Positions 1 through 8,293 of a DNA stretch of 64,000 bases are shown here, in pieces. Every line of letters starts with the position of its first letter. The stretch's first letter is position 1. The DNA lies in the NCBI GenBank assembly GCA_017545365.1, contig JAFWOP010000098.1, positions 1 to 64,000 on the forward strand, read 5' to 3'. The DNA is from Bacteroidales bacterium (GTDB taxonomy: Bacteria; Bacteroidota; Bacteroidia; Bacteroidales; P3). The translations under genes were made by a program, and so were the position numbers. The notes beneath the pieces are model-generated. The model did not search any database. It was not told where the DNA came from and saw only the letters and a list, made by a program, of their open reading frames with translations.

Positions 1-3000
1 CAACTCTCAATTCTCAATTCTCAACTCTCAATTCCCAAGGTTGCGACAGCACCGTCACCCTCCACCTCACCCTCAACCACAGCACCACAGGCCTCGAGGC
101 CGTCACCGCCTGTGACAGCTACACCTGGCACGACAGCACCTATACCCAATCAACTCTCAATTCTCAATTCTCAACTCTCAATTCCCAAGGTTGCGACAGC
201 ACCGTCACCCTCCACCTCACCCTCAACCACAGCACCACCGGCCTCGAGGCCGTCACCGCCTGTGACAGCTACACCTGGCACGGCACCACCTACACCAGCT
301 CTACTAGCACTCCTAGCTATACCAGCACCAACGCTCAAGGCTGCGATTCTGTCACCACCCTCCACCTGACCATTAACTATAGCACCACTGGCACGCAGAC
401 CGTTACCGCCTGTAACAGCTACACCTGGCACGGCACCACCTACACCACCTCCACCTCGTCGCCCACCTTCCACGAGACCAACGCCGCCGGATGTGACAGC
501 CTGGTCACCCTCCACCTGACCGTCAACTACAGCACCATGGGCATCGACATTCAGACCGCCTGCGACAGCCTCCTCTGGCACGGCACCACCTACTATGCCT
601 CCACCAACACGCCCACCTACCTCTCTCAGAATGCCGTGGGCTGCGACTCCACCACCGTCCTCCGCCTCACCATGCATCACAGCACCACCGGCACCGAGAC
701 CGTCACCGCATGCGACAGCTACACCTGGCACGACAGCACCTATACCCAATCAACTCTCAATTCTCAATTCTCAACTCTCAATTCCCAAGGCTGCGACAGC
801 ACCGCCACCCTCCACCTCACCGTCAACTACAGCACCACCGGCCTCGAGACCGTCACCGCCTGTGACAGCTACACTTGGCACGGCCAGACCTATAATAGCT
901 CTACTAGCACTCCTGTCTATACTAGCATGAATGCCGCTGGCTGCGATAGCACCACCACCCTCCACCTCACCGTCAACTACAGCACCTCGGCTATCGAAGC
1001 AATCACCGCCTGCGACAGCCTCCTCTGGCACGGCACCACCTACCTCGCCTCCACCTCGTCGCCCACCTATCATACGCTCAACGCCGTGGGCTGCGACAGC
1101 ACCACCCGCCTCCACCTCACCCTCAACCACAGCACCACCGGCATCGAGGTAATCACCGCATGCGACAGCTACACCTGGCACGACAGCACCTATACCCAAT
1201 CAACTCTCAATTCTCAATTCTCAACTCTCAATTCCCAAGGCTGCGACAGCACCACCACCCTCCACCTGACCCTCAACCACAGCACCACCGGTGTCCAGAC
1301 CGTCACCGCCTGTGACACCTACACCTGGATGGATGGCATCACCTACAGCCAGTCCACATCTACACCTCAATACACCATCCTCAACACCCAAGGCTGCGAC
1401 TCCACCGTCACCCTCCACCTCACCGTCAACAGCAGCACCCACGACAGCTACAACCAGAATGCCTGTGAGTCCTACACCTGGCATGGCACCACCTACACCT
1501 CCACCGGCACTTACAACTACAACTACACCAACGCTGTCGGATGCCCCAGCACCGACACTCTCCACCTCACCATCGACGTTCACGACAATACAGCCTACTA
1601 CGTCACTGCCTGTAACAACTACCATTGGAATGGGCAGAACTACGCTACCTCCGGCACCTACACCTTCGACCACACCCAGCCCGGCTCCATCTGCACCAAT
1701 GTCGACACCCTCTACCTCACCCTTCATTACTCCAACACGGGTATCGAGACTCAGGACGTCTGCGACCAGTTCACCTGGCATGGCACCACCTACCACGTAA
1801 GCACCCAGGCCCCCACCTTCGTCGAGCACAACCAGTACGGCTGCGACAGCCTGGTCACCCTCCACCTCACCGTCCGCAACAGCACCTCCAGCGTCGAAAC
1901 CCAGGTGGCCTGTGACAACTACCTCTGGCACGGCCTCACCTACACCGCCTCCACCAACACACCCACCTACATCCTCACCAATGCCGCCGGCTGCGACTCC
2001 GTCATCACCCTCCACCTCACCATCAACCACTCCAACACCGGCATCGACTACCAGACCGCCTGCGACCGCTTCATTTGGCATGGCACCACCTATATCGTCA
2101 ACACCAACACGCCCACCTTCACCGAGACCAACGCCGTGGGCTGCGACTCCGTCGTCACCCTCCACCTTACCATCCACCAGTCCTCCTCCGCCATCGAGAC
2201 CGTCACCGCTTGCGATGCCTACACCTGGAACGGCAACACCTACTATGCTTCCACCACCTCGCCCGTTGCCCTCGGCTACAACACCTATGGCTGCGACAGC
2301 GTCACCATGCTCCACCTCACCATCAACCCCTCCAACCACGACGTATACAACATCAACGCCTGTGAGACCTACACCTGGCACGGCAACACCTACCTCGCCG
2401 ACGGCACCTACACCTATCCCTACACCAACAGCTATGGCTGCCCCAGTGCCGACACCCTCCACCTTATCGTAAGCACCCACAGCAACACCGCCTACCATGT
2501 CGACGCGTGCGATGCCTACAGCTGGAACGGCAGCTTCTACACCTCCAGCGGCACCTACACCTTCGACTACAGCACCCTCGGCTCCAGCTGCACCAATGTC
2601 GACACCCTCTATCTCTCCATCCACCACTCCACCTCCAACATCGACGTCATCACCGCCTGTGACGCCTATACCTGGCACGGCATCACCTACTATGCCTCCA
2701 CCTCCACACCCATCTTCATCGTCAACAATGCCGCCGGCTGCGACAGCGTCAACATGTTGCACCTCGTCGTCAACCACTCCAACAGCGGCACCGACGAAGT
2801 CACCGCTTGCGACAGCTATACTTGGATAAACGGTACCACCTACACCGCCTCCACCACCATGCCGCAGTACACCATCCTCAATTCCGTGGGCTGCGACAGC
2901 CTCGTCACCCTCCACCTCACCGTCAGCCAAAGCTCCTCCAGCACCGAGGATGTCACCGCCTGTGATGTCTACACCTGGCATGGCCAGACCTATACGAACT

Positions 3001-3784
3001 CTACTAACACTCCTAGCTACACTAGCATAAATGCCCAAGGCTGCGACAGCACCGTCACCCTCCACCTCACCCTCCACCACAGCACTTCGGGTGTCGACAA
3101 CCTCACCGTCTGCGACAGCCTCCTCTGGCACGGCACCACCTACACCGCTTCCACCACCACGCCCACCTTCACCACCACCAACCTTGCCGGCTGCGACAGC
3201 CTCGTCACCCTCTACCTCACCGTCAACCACAGCACCGCCGGCATCGAGACCGTCACCGCCTGTGACAGCTACACCTGGAACGACAGAACTTATAATATCT
3301 CCACTATCGACTCTATCCATTCTATCAACTCTCAAGGCTGCGACAGCACCGCCACCCTCCACCTCACCCTCAACCACAGCACCAGCAGCACCGAGGAAGT
3401 CACCGCCTGCGACAGCTACACCTGGCACGACAGCACCTACACCCAATCAACTCTCAATTCTCAATTCTCAACTCTCAACTCCCAAGGCTGCGACAGCACC
3501 GTCACCCTCCACCTCACCCTCAACTACAGCACCAGCAGCACCGAGGAAGTCACCGCCTGCGACAGCTACACTTGGAACGACAGAACATATACTATCTCCA
3601 CTATCGACTCTATCCATTCTATCAACTCTCAAGGCTGCGACAGCACCATCACCCTCCACCTCACCCTCAACTACAGCACCAGCAGCACTGAGGAAGTCAC
3701 TGCCTGCGACAGCTACACCTGGCACGACAGCACCTACACCCAATCAACTCTCAATTCTCAATTCTCAACTCTCAACTCCCAAGG
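1..3784 (+). repeat. Six in-frame copies of a heptamer-based 40-bp insert
   Basis: Nearly identical 40-bp blocks lie at 1-40, 151-190, 751-790, 1201-1240, 3448-3487 and 3745-3784. Each is made of heptamers of the types CAACTCT and CAATTCT and encodes TLNSQFSTLNSQ. The complementary heptamer, TTGAGAA, forms the intergenic repeats at 27988-28034 and 28280-28326. The same element type therefore occurs in coding and non-coding DNA here. Confidence 0.8.
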
Positions 3785-3850
3785 CTGCGACAGCACCGTC
3801 ACCCTCTACCTCACCATCCACTACAGCACCCGCGACACCATTTACGACAC
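3..3850 (+). repeat. Coding tandem repeats, 150-nt unit
   Basis: The TGYGAC codons of successive repeats fall at 111, 261, 411, 561, 711, 861, 1011, 1161 and 1311, an exact 150-nt spacing. The spacing continues with shifts of only a few bases to about 3850. Units differ at many third positions, yet some pairs (for example 3291-3640) are almost identical, which suggests recent unequal exchange. Confidence 0.9.
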
Positions 3851-4214
3851 CGCCGCCAACTCCTACACATGGAACGGCAACGTCTATGACGAGAGCGGCC
3901 AATACCTCTTTGTCGGAAACACCGAGGAGGGGTGCGACAGCATCGTCGTCCTCATGCTCACCATCCAGCGTGTGGGCATCGACCAGCCCGACCCGCTCGA
4001 AGCCGTCAACGTCTATCCCAACCCCACCGTCGGAGCCCTCACCATCGAAGCCGACCAAGTGGTGGAGGTCGACCTCTTCGACAATGCTGGCCGCCGTGTA
4101 GCCCACTATGGGGCCACCCGCCACCTCGACCTCTCGCACCTCCCCACCGGCACCTACCTCCTCCGCATCACCACACCGCAAGGCACCGCCCTCCGCCGTG
4201 TGGTCAAGCAATAA
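3..4214 (+). CDS. Giant repetitive T9SS-secreted surface protein (5' end outside window)
   Basis: The frame is open from base 3 to the TAA at 4212-4214, so the gene starts left of the window; the ATG at 537 is only an internal Met. The visible part is about 26 repeats of 50 residues. Each repeat carries an ACDSYTWHG-like segment and a GCDS..TLHLT segment, giving two Cys per unit that could form one disulfide each. A C-terminal region of about 80 residues follows, with VYPNPT and a final TGTYLLRI-type strand: the type A T9SS sorting domain, cleaved during export and surface attachment. Such repeat proteins are common in Bacteroidota and are presumed adhesive or structural; the substrate is unknown. 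Six copies of a heptamer-based insert (TLNSQFSTLNSQ) replace the usual loop in some repeats. Family assignment is firm, function inferred. Confidence 0.85.
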   Translation, partial: TLNSQFSTLNSQGCDSTVTLHLTLNHSTTGLEAVTACDSYTWHDSTYTQSTLNSQFSTLNSQGCDSTVTLHLTLNHSTTGLEAVTACDSYTWHGTTYTSSTSTPSYTSTNAQGCDSVTTLHLTINYSTTGTQTVTACNSYTWHGTTYTTSTSSPTFHETNAAGCDSLVTLHLTVNYSTMGIDIQTACDSLLWHGTTYYASTNTPTYLSQNAVGCDSTTVLRLTMHHSTTGTETVTACDSYTWHDSTYTQSTLNSQFSTLNSQGCDSTATLHLTVNYSTTGLETVTACDSYTWHGQTYNSSTSTPVYTSMNAAGCDSTTTLHLTVNYSTSAIEAITACDSLLWHGTTYLASTSSPTYHTLNAVGCDSTTRLHLTLNHSTTGIEVITACDSYTWHDSTYTQSTLNSQFSTLNSQGCDSTTTLHLTLNHSTTGVQTVTACDTYTWMDGITYSQSTSTPQYTILNTQGCDSTVTLHLTVNSSTHDSYNQNACESYTWHGTTYTSTGTYNYNYTNAVGCPSTDTLHLTIDVHDNTAYYVTACNNYHWNGQNYATSGTYTFDHTQPGSICTNVDTLYLTLHYSNTGIETQDVCDQFTWHGTTYHVSTQAPTFVEHNQYGCDSLVTLHLTVRNSTSSVETQVACDNYLWHGLTYTASTNTPTYILTNAAGCDSVITLHLTINHSNTGIDYQTACDRFIWHGTTYIVNTNTPTFTETNAVGCDSVVTLHLTIHQSSSAIETVTACDAYTWNGNTYYASTTSPVALGYNTYGCDSVTMLHLTINPSNHDVYNINACETYTWHGNTYLADGTYTYPYTNSYGCPSADTLHLIVSTHSNTAYHVDACDAYSWNGSFYTSSGTYTFDYSTLGSSCTNVDTLYLSIHHSTSNIDVITACDAYTWHGITYYASTSTPIFIVNNAAGCDSVNMLHLVVNHSNSGTDEVTACDSYTWINGTTYTASTTMPQYTILNSVGCDSLVTLHLTVSQSSSSTEDVTACDVYTWHGQTYTNSTNTPSYTSINAQGCDSTVTLHLTLHHSTSGVDNLTVCDSLLWHGTTYTASTTTPTFTTTNLAGCDSLVTLYLTVNHSTAGIETVTACDSYTWNDRTYNISTIDSIHSINSQGCDSTATLHLTLNHSTSSTEEVTACDSYTWHDSTYTQSTLNSQFSTLNSQGCDSTVTLHLTLNYSTSSTEEVTACDSYTWNDRTYTISTIDSIHSINSQGCDSTITLHLTLNYSTSSTEEVTACDSYTWHDSTYTQSTLNSQFSTLNSQGCDSTVTLYLTIHYSTRDTIYDTAANSYTWNGNVYDESGQYLFVGNTEEGCDSIVVLMLTIQRVGIDQPDPLEAVNVYPNPTVGALTIEADQVVEVDLFDNAGRRVAHYGATRHLDLSHLPTGTYLLRITTPQGTALRRVVKQ

Positions 4215-4242
4215 GCAAAAGCCCTAGAGGCTAACAGATACC

Positions 4243-4294
4243 GCACCCCTCTCAAGAGGCCTTGGCTCTCGCCTTCCACTCTTGAGAGGGGTGC
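4243..4294 (+). terminator. Strong hairpin after the giant gene
   Basis: A perfect 16-bp inverted repeat, GCACCCCTCTCAAGAG at 4243-4258 and its complement at 4279-4294, with a 20-nt loop. It lies 28 bp after the stop codon. There is no clear T run behind it, so it may be a 3'-end stabilising hairpin rather than a classical terminator. The gene-free stretch 4215-4624 otherwise holds only the promoter at 4391-4421 and an AT-rich leader. Confidence 0.55.
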
Positions 4295-4390
4295 CTCATA
4301 GTGGGAGGGGGCTGACAGAAACACCCTGAAAAGCCTCAGGGCCTAACAATCATAAGGGATTTCAGCAATCTGTTAATTGATATTAATGTT

Positions 4391-4421
4391 TTTGTGGGTA
4401 TGAAAAATGTGTGTACTTTTG
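4391..4421 (+). promoter_or_regulatory. Bacteroidetes-type promoter
   Basis: TTTG at 4391-4394 and TACTTTTG at 4414-4421 are separated by 19 bp, matching the -33/-7 consensus. It would give a leader of about 200 nt before the gene at 4625. No riboswitch was recognised in that leader. Confidence 0.6.
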
Positions 4422-4624
4422 CAGACAGATAATGAGTGTGTAATATGGTTGCAATTGATTAATAATCAATGTAATCTAAATGTTTTTATGTGCAATAATA
4501 CATGGGATAATGCGTTTTTCCAAAGACTTTGAAGTTTAAAATAGCACTTTTTTTGAAGGTGCGACGAAGTAGAAATAACAAACTGTATTAATAAAAAGAA
4601 ACAACTAATAAGACAATAAAAGAA

Positions 4625-4813
4625 ATGCAAAACAAGAAAAATTACCTGACACCCAAAGTCAGTGTTGTACAATTCACGGTCGAGAGCGGCTTCGCCGGTT
4701 CTGATCCAGTGCGGGCTTTTAATCCCATAAATACTACTGAGACTAGTGGTCCCCAGTACGTAGAAACAACTGACGGTGGATTCGCTAGTGACTTTCAGTT
4801 CATCAATCAGTAA
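4625..4813 (+). CDS. Small hypothetical protein upstream of a fimbrillin-like lipoprotein
   Basis: A 62-residue protein beginning MQNKKNYLTPKVSVVQF, with no signal peptide or membrane segment. Short proteins with a K-x-Y-L-x-P-K-V start and a GFAGS segment often precede secreted or lipoprotein genes in Bacteroidales; their role is unknown. The next gene starts 18 bp downstream, so the two are probably co-transcribed from 4391. The start is the first ATG after the AT-rich leader. Likely real given coding composition and context, but no function can be given. Confidence 0.6.
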   Translation: MQNKKNYLTPKVSVVQFTVESGFAGSDPVRAFNPINTTETSGPQYVETTDGGFASDFQFINQ

Positions 4814-4831
4814 TCAAGGAGGAATCGAATC

Positions 4832-6268
4832 ATGAAAAGAATATCTATCGTACTTGGATTCATCGCTGCCCTCTTCACAATGGTCAGCTGTCAGAAAGAC
4901 CAGAACTTCATCCGTGCTTCCATCACCCCCTATCATGGTGATGAAAAGGTTCACCTCAATAGCACTAATTATGCTTGTTGGGACGGTGACGAATACATCT
5001 GGATTAATGAGAATGTATATCAAATTCAGGCCATCAGTGGCGACAACGAACATTTCCTGATTGACATGGGGACTAACAAACCTGCCCATGAAGGAGATAA
5101 ACTCTATGCAGTCTTCCATTCTTCTGCTATTTCAAATTATAATAATGATGCAGATGATGCAGATGATGATGGAATAATTGAACCCACCATCGACGTCACC
5201 CTCCCTGCCACTCAGACCTACACTGAAGATACCAATGGCAATCAGGTGATTAATGCCCCTATGGTGGCGTATGATTCTATCACTAGTAGTGGTGGTGCCG
5301 ATTTGGTGTTTTCCAATGTCTGCGCACTTCTTAAGGTGCAGCTCCAGCCCAATGTTATTTGCTATTATATTGAAGTCACTTCCGACAACGCTCCTCTGAA
5401 CGGTACTGGAACAATCGATATCACAAGTAAGACCCTGACCATGCCAACTACTGGAACTACTGATACTAGAAAAGTCAGACTCACTGTCAATACCGAAAGT
5501 AATCTTGCTAATCCCAAATGTCGTGCAGATGGTGTCTATTATATTGTCCTACCTCCTTACATGGGTTCTAATCTGACTGTGACGGTGTATGATAATCCTA
5601 AGACTCTGATGACCTTTGCCCAAGATGCTCAAGGTGGTCATAATTTGGGTGCCAGTAAGATTGGAGTAATCGATGTGAACACATTGGATGCCGGCCGCGG
5701 CCTTTTCTCGGTAGATGCTAACGGTACTCTGGTGTCCTTTGCCCCTGGTAATCTTAAGGATACCAATAATAACTACTTTTTTACCGCTGAACAATATGAT
5801 GCAGGTACTCTCTACACACAAAGTAATATTAACAACTTGTCTGCCTGTATGGGTGGTAATTGGTTTATTTTATCAGAAGCTCAATGGAACTATTTGCTTA
5901 ATGAACGCCCGAATCATGAAAGTCTAAAGGTTCGTGCAACTATTCCTAATGGTGGTCTTAAGGGTATTATACTCCTTCCCGACAACTGGGCAAACATGAA
6001 TTGTCCTGTTACTGTTACGGATCATAATAACTTCCAAGGGGTAAATATCGATAATTGGGATGTCGTTGAGACTTATGGAGCAGTTTTTATTCCAGCGGAA
6101 GGTATGAACAACAACTACTTTTGGTCTACTACGACAGGTACTGCAGTGAATTTCGGTAATGGTAATGGTCAGGGCGGAAATGGAAATATCTGTTCACATA
6201 CTGGCTCAGCATATATCCGTCATGCACATATAGTTCAACAAGGTACAGCGACAACAAATTCAAAGTAA
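4832..6268 (+). CDS. Fimbrillin-like lipoprotein
   Basis: A 478-residue protein with a lipoprotein signal (LFTMVSC, Cys20), so it is probably lipidated and exported to the outer membrane. Residues from about 30 to 270 resemble the fimbrillin/Mfa-like family: a VTLPATQTY segment, then an APMVAYDS segment and a VFSNVCALLKVQL strand. The C-terminal part (FSVDANGTLVSFAPGNL onward) resembles a second domain common in Bacteroidales surface lipoproteins. It could be a fimbrial subunit or a minor surface adhesin. It follows the 62-residue gene by 18 bp and ends before a bidirectional terminator at 6349-6378. Family placement is from recognised motifs; polymerisation is inferred. Confidence 0.65.
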   Translation: MKRISIVLGFIAALFTMVSCQKDQNFIRASITPYHGDEKVHLNSTNYACWDGDEYIWINENVYQIQAISGDNEHFLIDMGTNKPAHEGDKLYAVFHSSAISNYNNDADDADDDGIIEPTIDVTLPATQTYTEDTNGNQVINAPMVAYDSITSSGGADLVFSNVCALLKVQLQPNVICYYIEVTSDNAPLNGTGTIDITSKTLTMPTTGTTDTRKVRLTVNTESNLANPKCRADGVYYIVLPPYMGSNLTVTVYDNPKTLMTFAQDAQGGHNLGASKIGVIDVNTLDAGRGLFSVDANGTLVSFAPGNLKDTNNNYFFTAEQYDAGTLYTQSNINNLSACMGGNWFILSEAQWNYLLNERPNHESLKVRATIPNGGLKGIILLPDNWANMNCPVTVTDHNNFQGVNIDNWDVVETYGAVFIPAEGMNNNYFWSTTTGTAVNFGNGNGQGGNGNICSHTGSAYIRHAHIVQQGTATTNSK

Positions 6269-6281
6269 GTATGCCCATTAA

Positions 6282-6328
6282 GGCGGATTTGCAATCTGTC
6301 TCTGATGTACAGGGGAGATGCAATCCCC
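6282..6328. repeat. Intergenic palindromic repeat (GGCGGATT family, degenerate copy)
   Basis: GGCGGATTTGCAATCTGTC at 6282-6300 and GGGGAGATGCAATCCCC at 6312-6328 are imperfect palindromes of the family seen at 22673-22792 and 35670-35869. Confidence 0.6.
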
Positions 6329-6348
6329 AACGTATACAAGCATAATGG

Positions 6349-6378
6349 AAGGGGTGGCAGCGATGCCACCCCTTTCTT
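6349..6378. terminator. Bidirectional terminator
   Basis: An 11-bp stem, AAGGGGTGGCA and its complement, with loop GCGA, followed by TTTCTT. It lies between the converging genes ending at 6268 (+) and 6388 (-) and could serve both. Confidence 0.75.
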
Positions 6379-6387
6379 GTCGTCCGC

Positions 6388-6612
6388 CTAGGGCGTGCCG
6401 ATGGCGGCGATGATGAGACGAAGCTGCGCGATGGTGAAAAGTCGGGTGCTGGGACGGTAACCGACGTGGGTGAGGTCGTCCAGCAGCCCCGGAAACTGCT
6501 CGATTTCGCGGTTCAGCCAGTTGAGCGATGCCTTCTGCGACATCTGCCCGTGGGTGTAGGCCATTGCCAACTCCCCTTTGCCATAAGGCCTGATTTCGAA
6601 TGTGTCTTCCAT
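6388..6612 (-). CDS. DUF4248 family protein
   Basis: A 74-residue protein. The order of segments matches DUF4248: RPYGKGELAMAY, a Trp/Leu-rich middle (SLNWLNREIE), GYRPSTRLFTIAQLRLI and a final IGTP. DUF4248 proteins are small Bacteroidales proteins, probably helix-turn-helix-like, found in accessory cassettes; their role is unknown. It is the last of three leftward genes (6388, 6663, 7014), with gaps of 50 and 21 bp, probably one transcript. Confidence 0.75.
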   Translation of the reverse strand: MEDTFEIRPYGKGELAMAYTHGQMSQKASLNWLNREIEQFPGLLDDLTHVGYRPSTRLFTIAQLRLIIAAIGTP

Positions 6613-6662
6613 AGTGTTTATGTTTTAATGTGTGAATGTGCTGATATGTGAATGTGTGATTG

Positions 6663-6992
6663 CTACCGGCGGCCGGGGCTGTCCCAGTAGCTGACGATGG
6701 CCACCGCCTGCGGTGCCAAGCTTCGCACCGCCTCCAGCAGCTGGAGGGGGCTGTGCTTCTCGGCGTAGGGCAGCCGGTTGAGTATCTCCGTCACCTGCGC
6801 CCCATCGACCTGGCGGCGGTAACGGAAGAGGCTCTGCTCGATGGCGAAGATGCTCAGCGGGTCGATGCCGTACTGGGGTGCCAGCCGACGGGCTTCGGCC
6901 TCGCTCATGGGGTTGAAGACGGTGCAGCGGAGGCAGCCGCTGGGCAACCGGTGATGGATGAGGGTCTGATGTCTTTCGATTTCGATAATCAT
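6663..6992 (-). CDS. Hypothetical protein in DUF4248 cassette
   Basis: A 109-residue soluble protein, MIIEIERHQTLIHHR onward, with no signal peptide or recognised domain. The middle is helical and rich in Arg and Ala. It overlaps a longer reading frame (6625-7143, same strand) whose Pro/Arg-rich translation looks non-coding, so this frame was preferred. It lies between the DUF4248 gene and the gene at 7014. Function unknown. Confidence 0.55.
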   Translation of the reverse strand: MIIEIERHQTLIHHRLPSGCLRCTVFNPMSEAEARRLAPQYGIDPLSIFAIEQSLFRYRRQVDGAQVTEILNRLPYAEKHSPLQLLEAVRSLAPQAVAIVSYWDSPGRR

Positions 6993-7013
6993 AGTCTTTC
7001 TGTTTTAAAATGG

Positions 7014-7829
7014 TTATAAATTGTAGCTGCGGCAGGCGGCCTCGAAGGCCTCGTCGCTGCCATACTGTGTGATGAGGCTGTTGTTGCACAGCAGCTGCTG
7101 ATGCGACACCTGTGGGTGGCTGCCCGGGCGCAGGTGCACCCACGCCATGCCCCCTTGGGGGTTTTGGCTCGCGGCCAGACGCCCGTCGCGTACGGCGAAG
7201 CCGATGCTATCCCCCACGACGTCAGCTAGGGGCCGTGGGTCGGCGGGGGTGAGGGCGAGGGGCTGGCAGCTGATGCGCACCCGCGGGCAGCCAGCCTCGG
7301 CATCCCACCATTGCAGGAAGAGGTAGTAGAGCAGGCAGTCGCCCGGCAAGAAGTCGGCATTGTGGTCCAGCACGGCCTGGGCCAGCTGCCCTACGGTCAG
7401 CCCTATGGTGTCGGTCAGCCCGCCGAGGCTGATGCTTGTAGCAGGAGCCACGGCGTCGGCCTGTAGGCGGATGGGCGGCAGGGTGCCGTCGGACACCGCC
7501 ACGTTGGTGGCCACGCAGCCGCCCGCACGGCCCTGCTCGCGCGTCAGGTAGATGGGGGAGGCCTGCATGGCATGCGAGAGAAACTGGCTGTAGGCAGTGC
7601 TGCCCCCATGCCCTTGGGTGAAAAAAGGTTTGCAGTCGGGCTGGAACTGTTGCCAGAGGTTGTTGCAGTTGCTGAGGCTTACGCTCCGCTGCTTCTGCGG
7701 AATGCCCAGCTTGCGGCGGTCGAACTCGTTGCGCCGTGGGCGGACGATAATCTGGCCTCGCCGACTGTAGAATGAGTAGTCGCCGATGCGACCCGTGAAA
7801 CTGATGTTGTTTGTTATTGTCTTTGCCAT
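7014..7829 (-). CDS. Hypothetical protein, DUF6266-like N-terminus
   Basis: A 271-residue protein. The first 50 residues (SFTGRIGDYSFYSRRGQ, IIVRPRR, KLGIPQKQR) recall the start of DUF6266-type Bacteroidales proteins, in which a G-x-x-G-x-x-x-F/Y-x-R segment precedes a beta-rich body. There is no signal peptide. It is the first gene of the leftward cassette 7829-6388, with a TAATTTTG box 23 bp upstream of its ATG. The DUF6266 resemblance is by eye and weak; role unknown. Confidence 0.55.
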   Translation of the reverse strand: MAKTITNNISFTGRIGDYSFYSRRGQIIVRPRRNEFDRRKLGIPQKQRSVSLSNCNNLWQQFQPDCKPFFTQGHGGSTAYSQFLSHAMQASPIYLTREQGRAGGCVATNVAVSDGTLPPIRLQADAVAPATSISLGGLTDTIGLTVGQLAQAVLDHNADFLPGDCLLYYLFLQWWDAEAGCPRVRISCQPLALTPADPRPLADVVGDSIGFAVRDGRLAASQNPQGGMAWVHLRPGSHPQVSHQQLLCNNSLITQYGSDEAFEAACRSYNL

Positions 7830-7851
7830 AATGATTTGTTTTTTTCTTTTG

Positions 7852-7859
7852 CAAAATTA
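7852..7859 (-). promoter_or_regulatory. -7 element for leftward cassette
   Basis: TAATTTTG on the minus strand fits TAnnTTTG; no good TTTG -33 box is seen 19-20 bp upstream. Confidence 0.4.
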
Positions 7860-8241
7860 GTGCTATTATCCAGCCCTCGTGCTCCAGTCTTCCTTCCACT
7901 GCCCCTCCGTTCCTTTCGCGACCGATAAAGGGTTCAAAAAAGACCTTTTTAGGGTACCACCTCCTAGAATTGTCTTAGTTTTCTCTTAGAAATAACTTAG
8001 AAAGCCCCTAGGTGGCCCCTGTGGGAGGCGGGGTGGGGGAGGCGCATGAGTGCGGATGGCTATATATTGATTATTGTATGTCATCAGATATGTGATTTAT
8101 GGTGCAAAAAAAAGTATTTTTTCGGGTTTTCAAAGAATTATTTTTGCCGCTTACGAACGTTAATTTTACCGTTGACAAGGATGCTGACTGGTTCGCTAAC
8201 AAGACGTTAAATTGATATGAACAAAGAGTTGTGAAAATTTT
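7860..8241. other. Gene-free spacer between divergent transcription units
   Basis: About 380 bp between divergent genes. It contains CTTAG direct repeats (about 7974-8010) and a G-rich patch near 8020-8040, then AT-rich DNA leading into the promoter at 8242. No gene, tRNA or recognised RNA was seen. Confidence 0.5.
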
Positions 8242-8272
8242 TTTGCAGATAAAGAAAAAAGTGCTATCTTTG
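8242..8272 (+). promoter_or_regulatory. Bacteroidetes-type promoter
   Basis: TTTG at 8242-8245, 19 bp, then TATCTTTG at 8265-8272. This would start RNA near 8279, leaving a very short leader before the ATG at 8294. Confidence 0.7.
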
Positions 8273-8293
8273 CATCGGTAAAACAGTTGCGCT

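Noticed and set aside
537..539. ATG as start of the giant repeat gene
   Set aside because: The same frame is open and repetitive back to base 3, so the gene continues beyond the window edge.
171..1199. Minus-strand frames of 192 and 142 codons
   Set aside because: Shadows of the coding repeats on the other strand.
1221..3446. 741-codon frame on the minus strand across the giant gene
   Set aside because: It is the mirror of the Ser/Thr/Cys repeats; the Val/Gly-rich translation has no domain or start context.
1..3784. CRISPR array
   Set aside because: The repeats are coding, 150 nt apart, with related rather than unique spacers and no cas genes.
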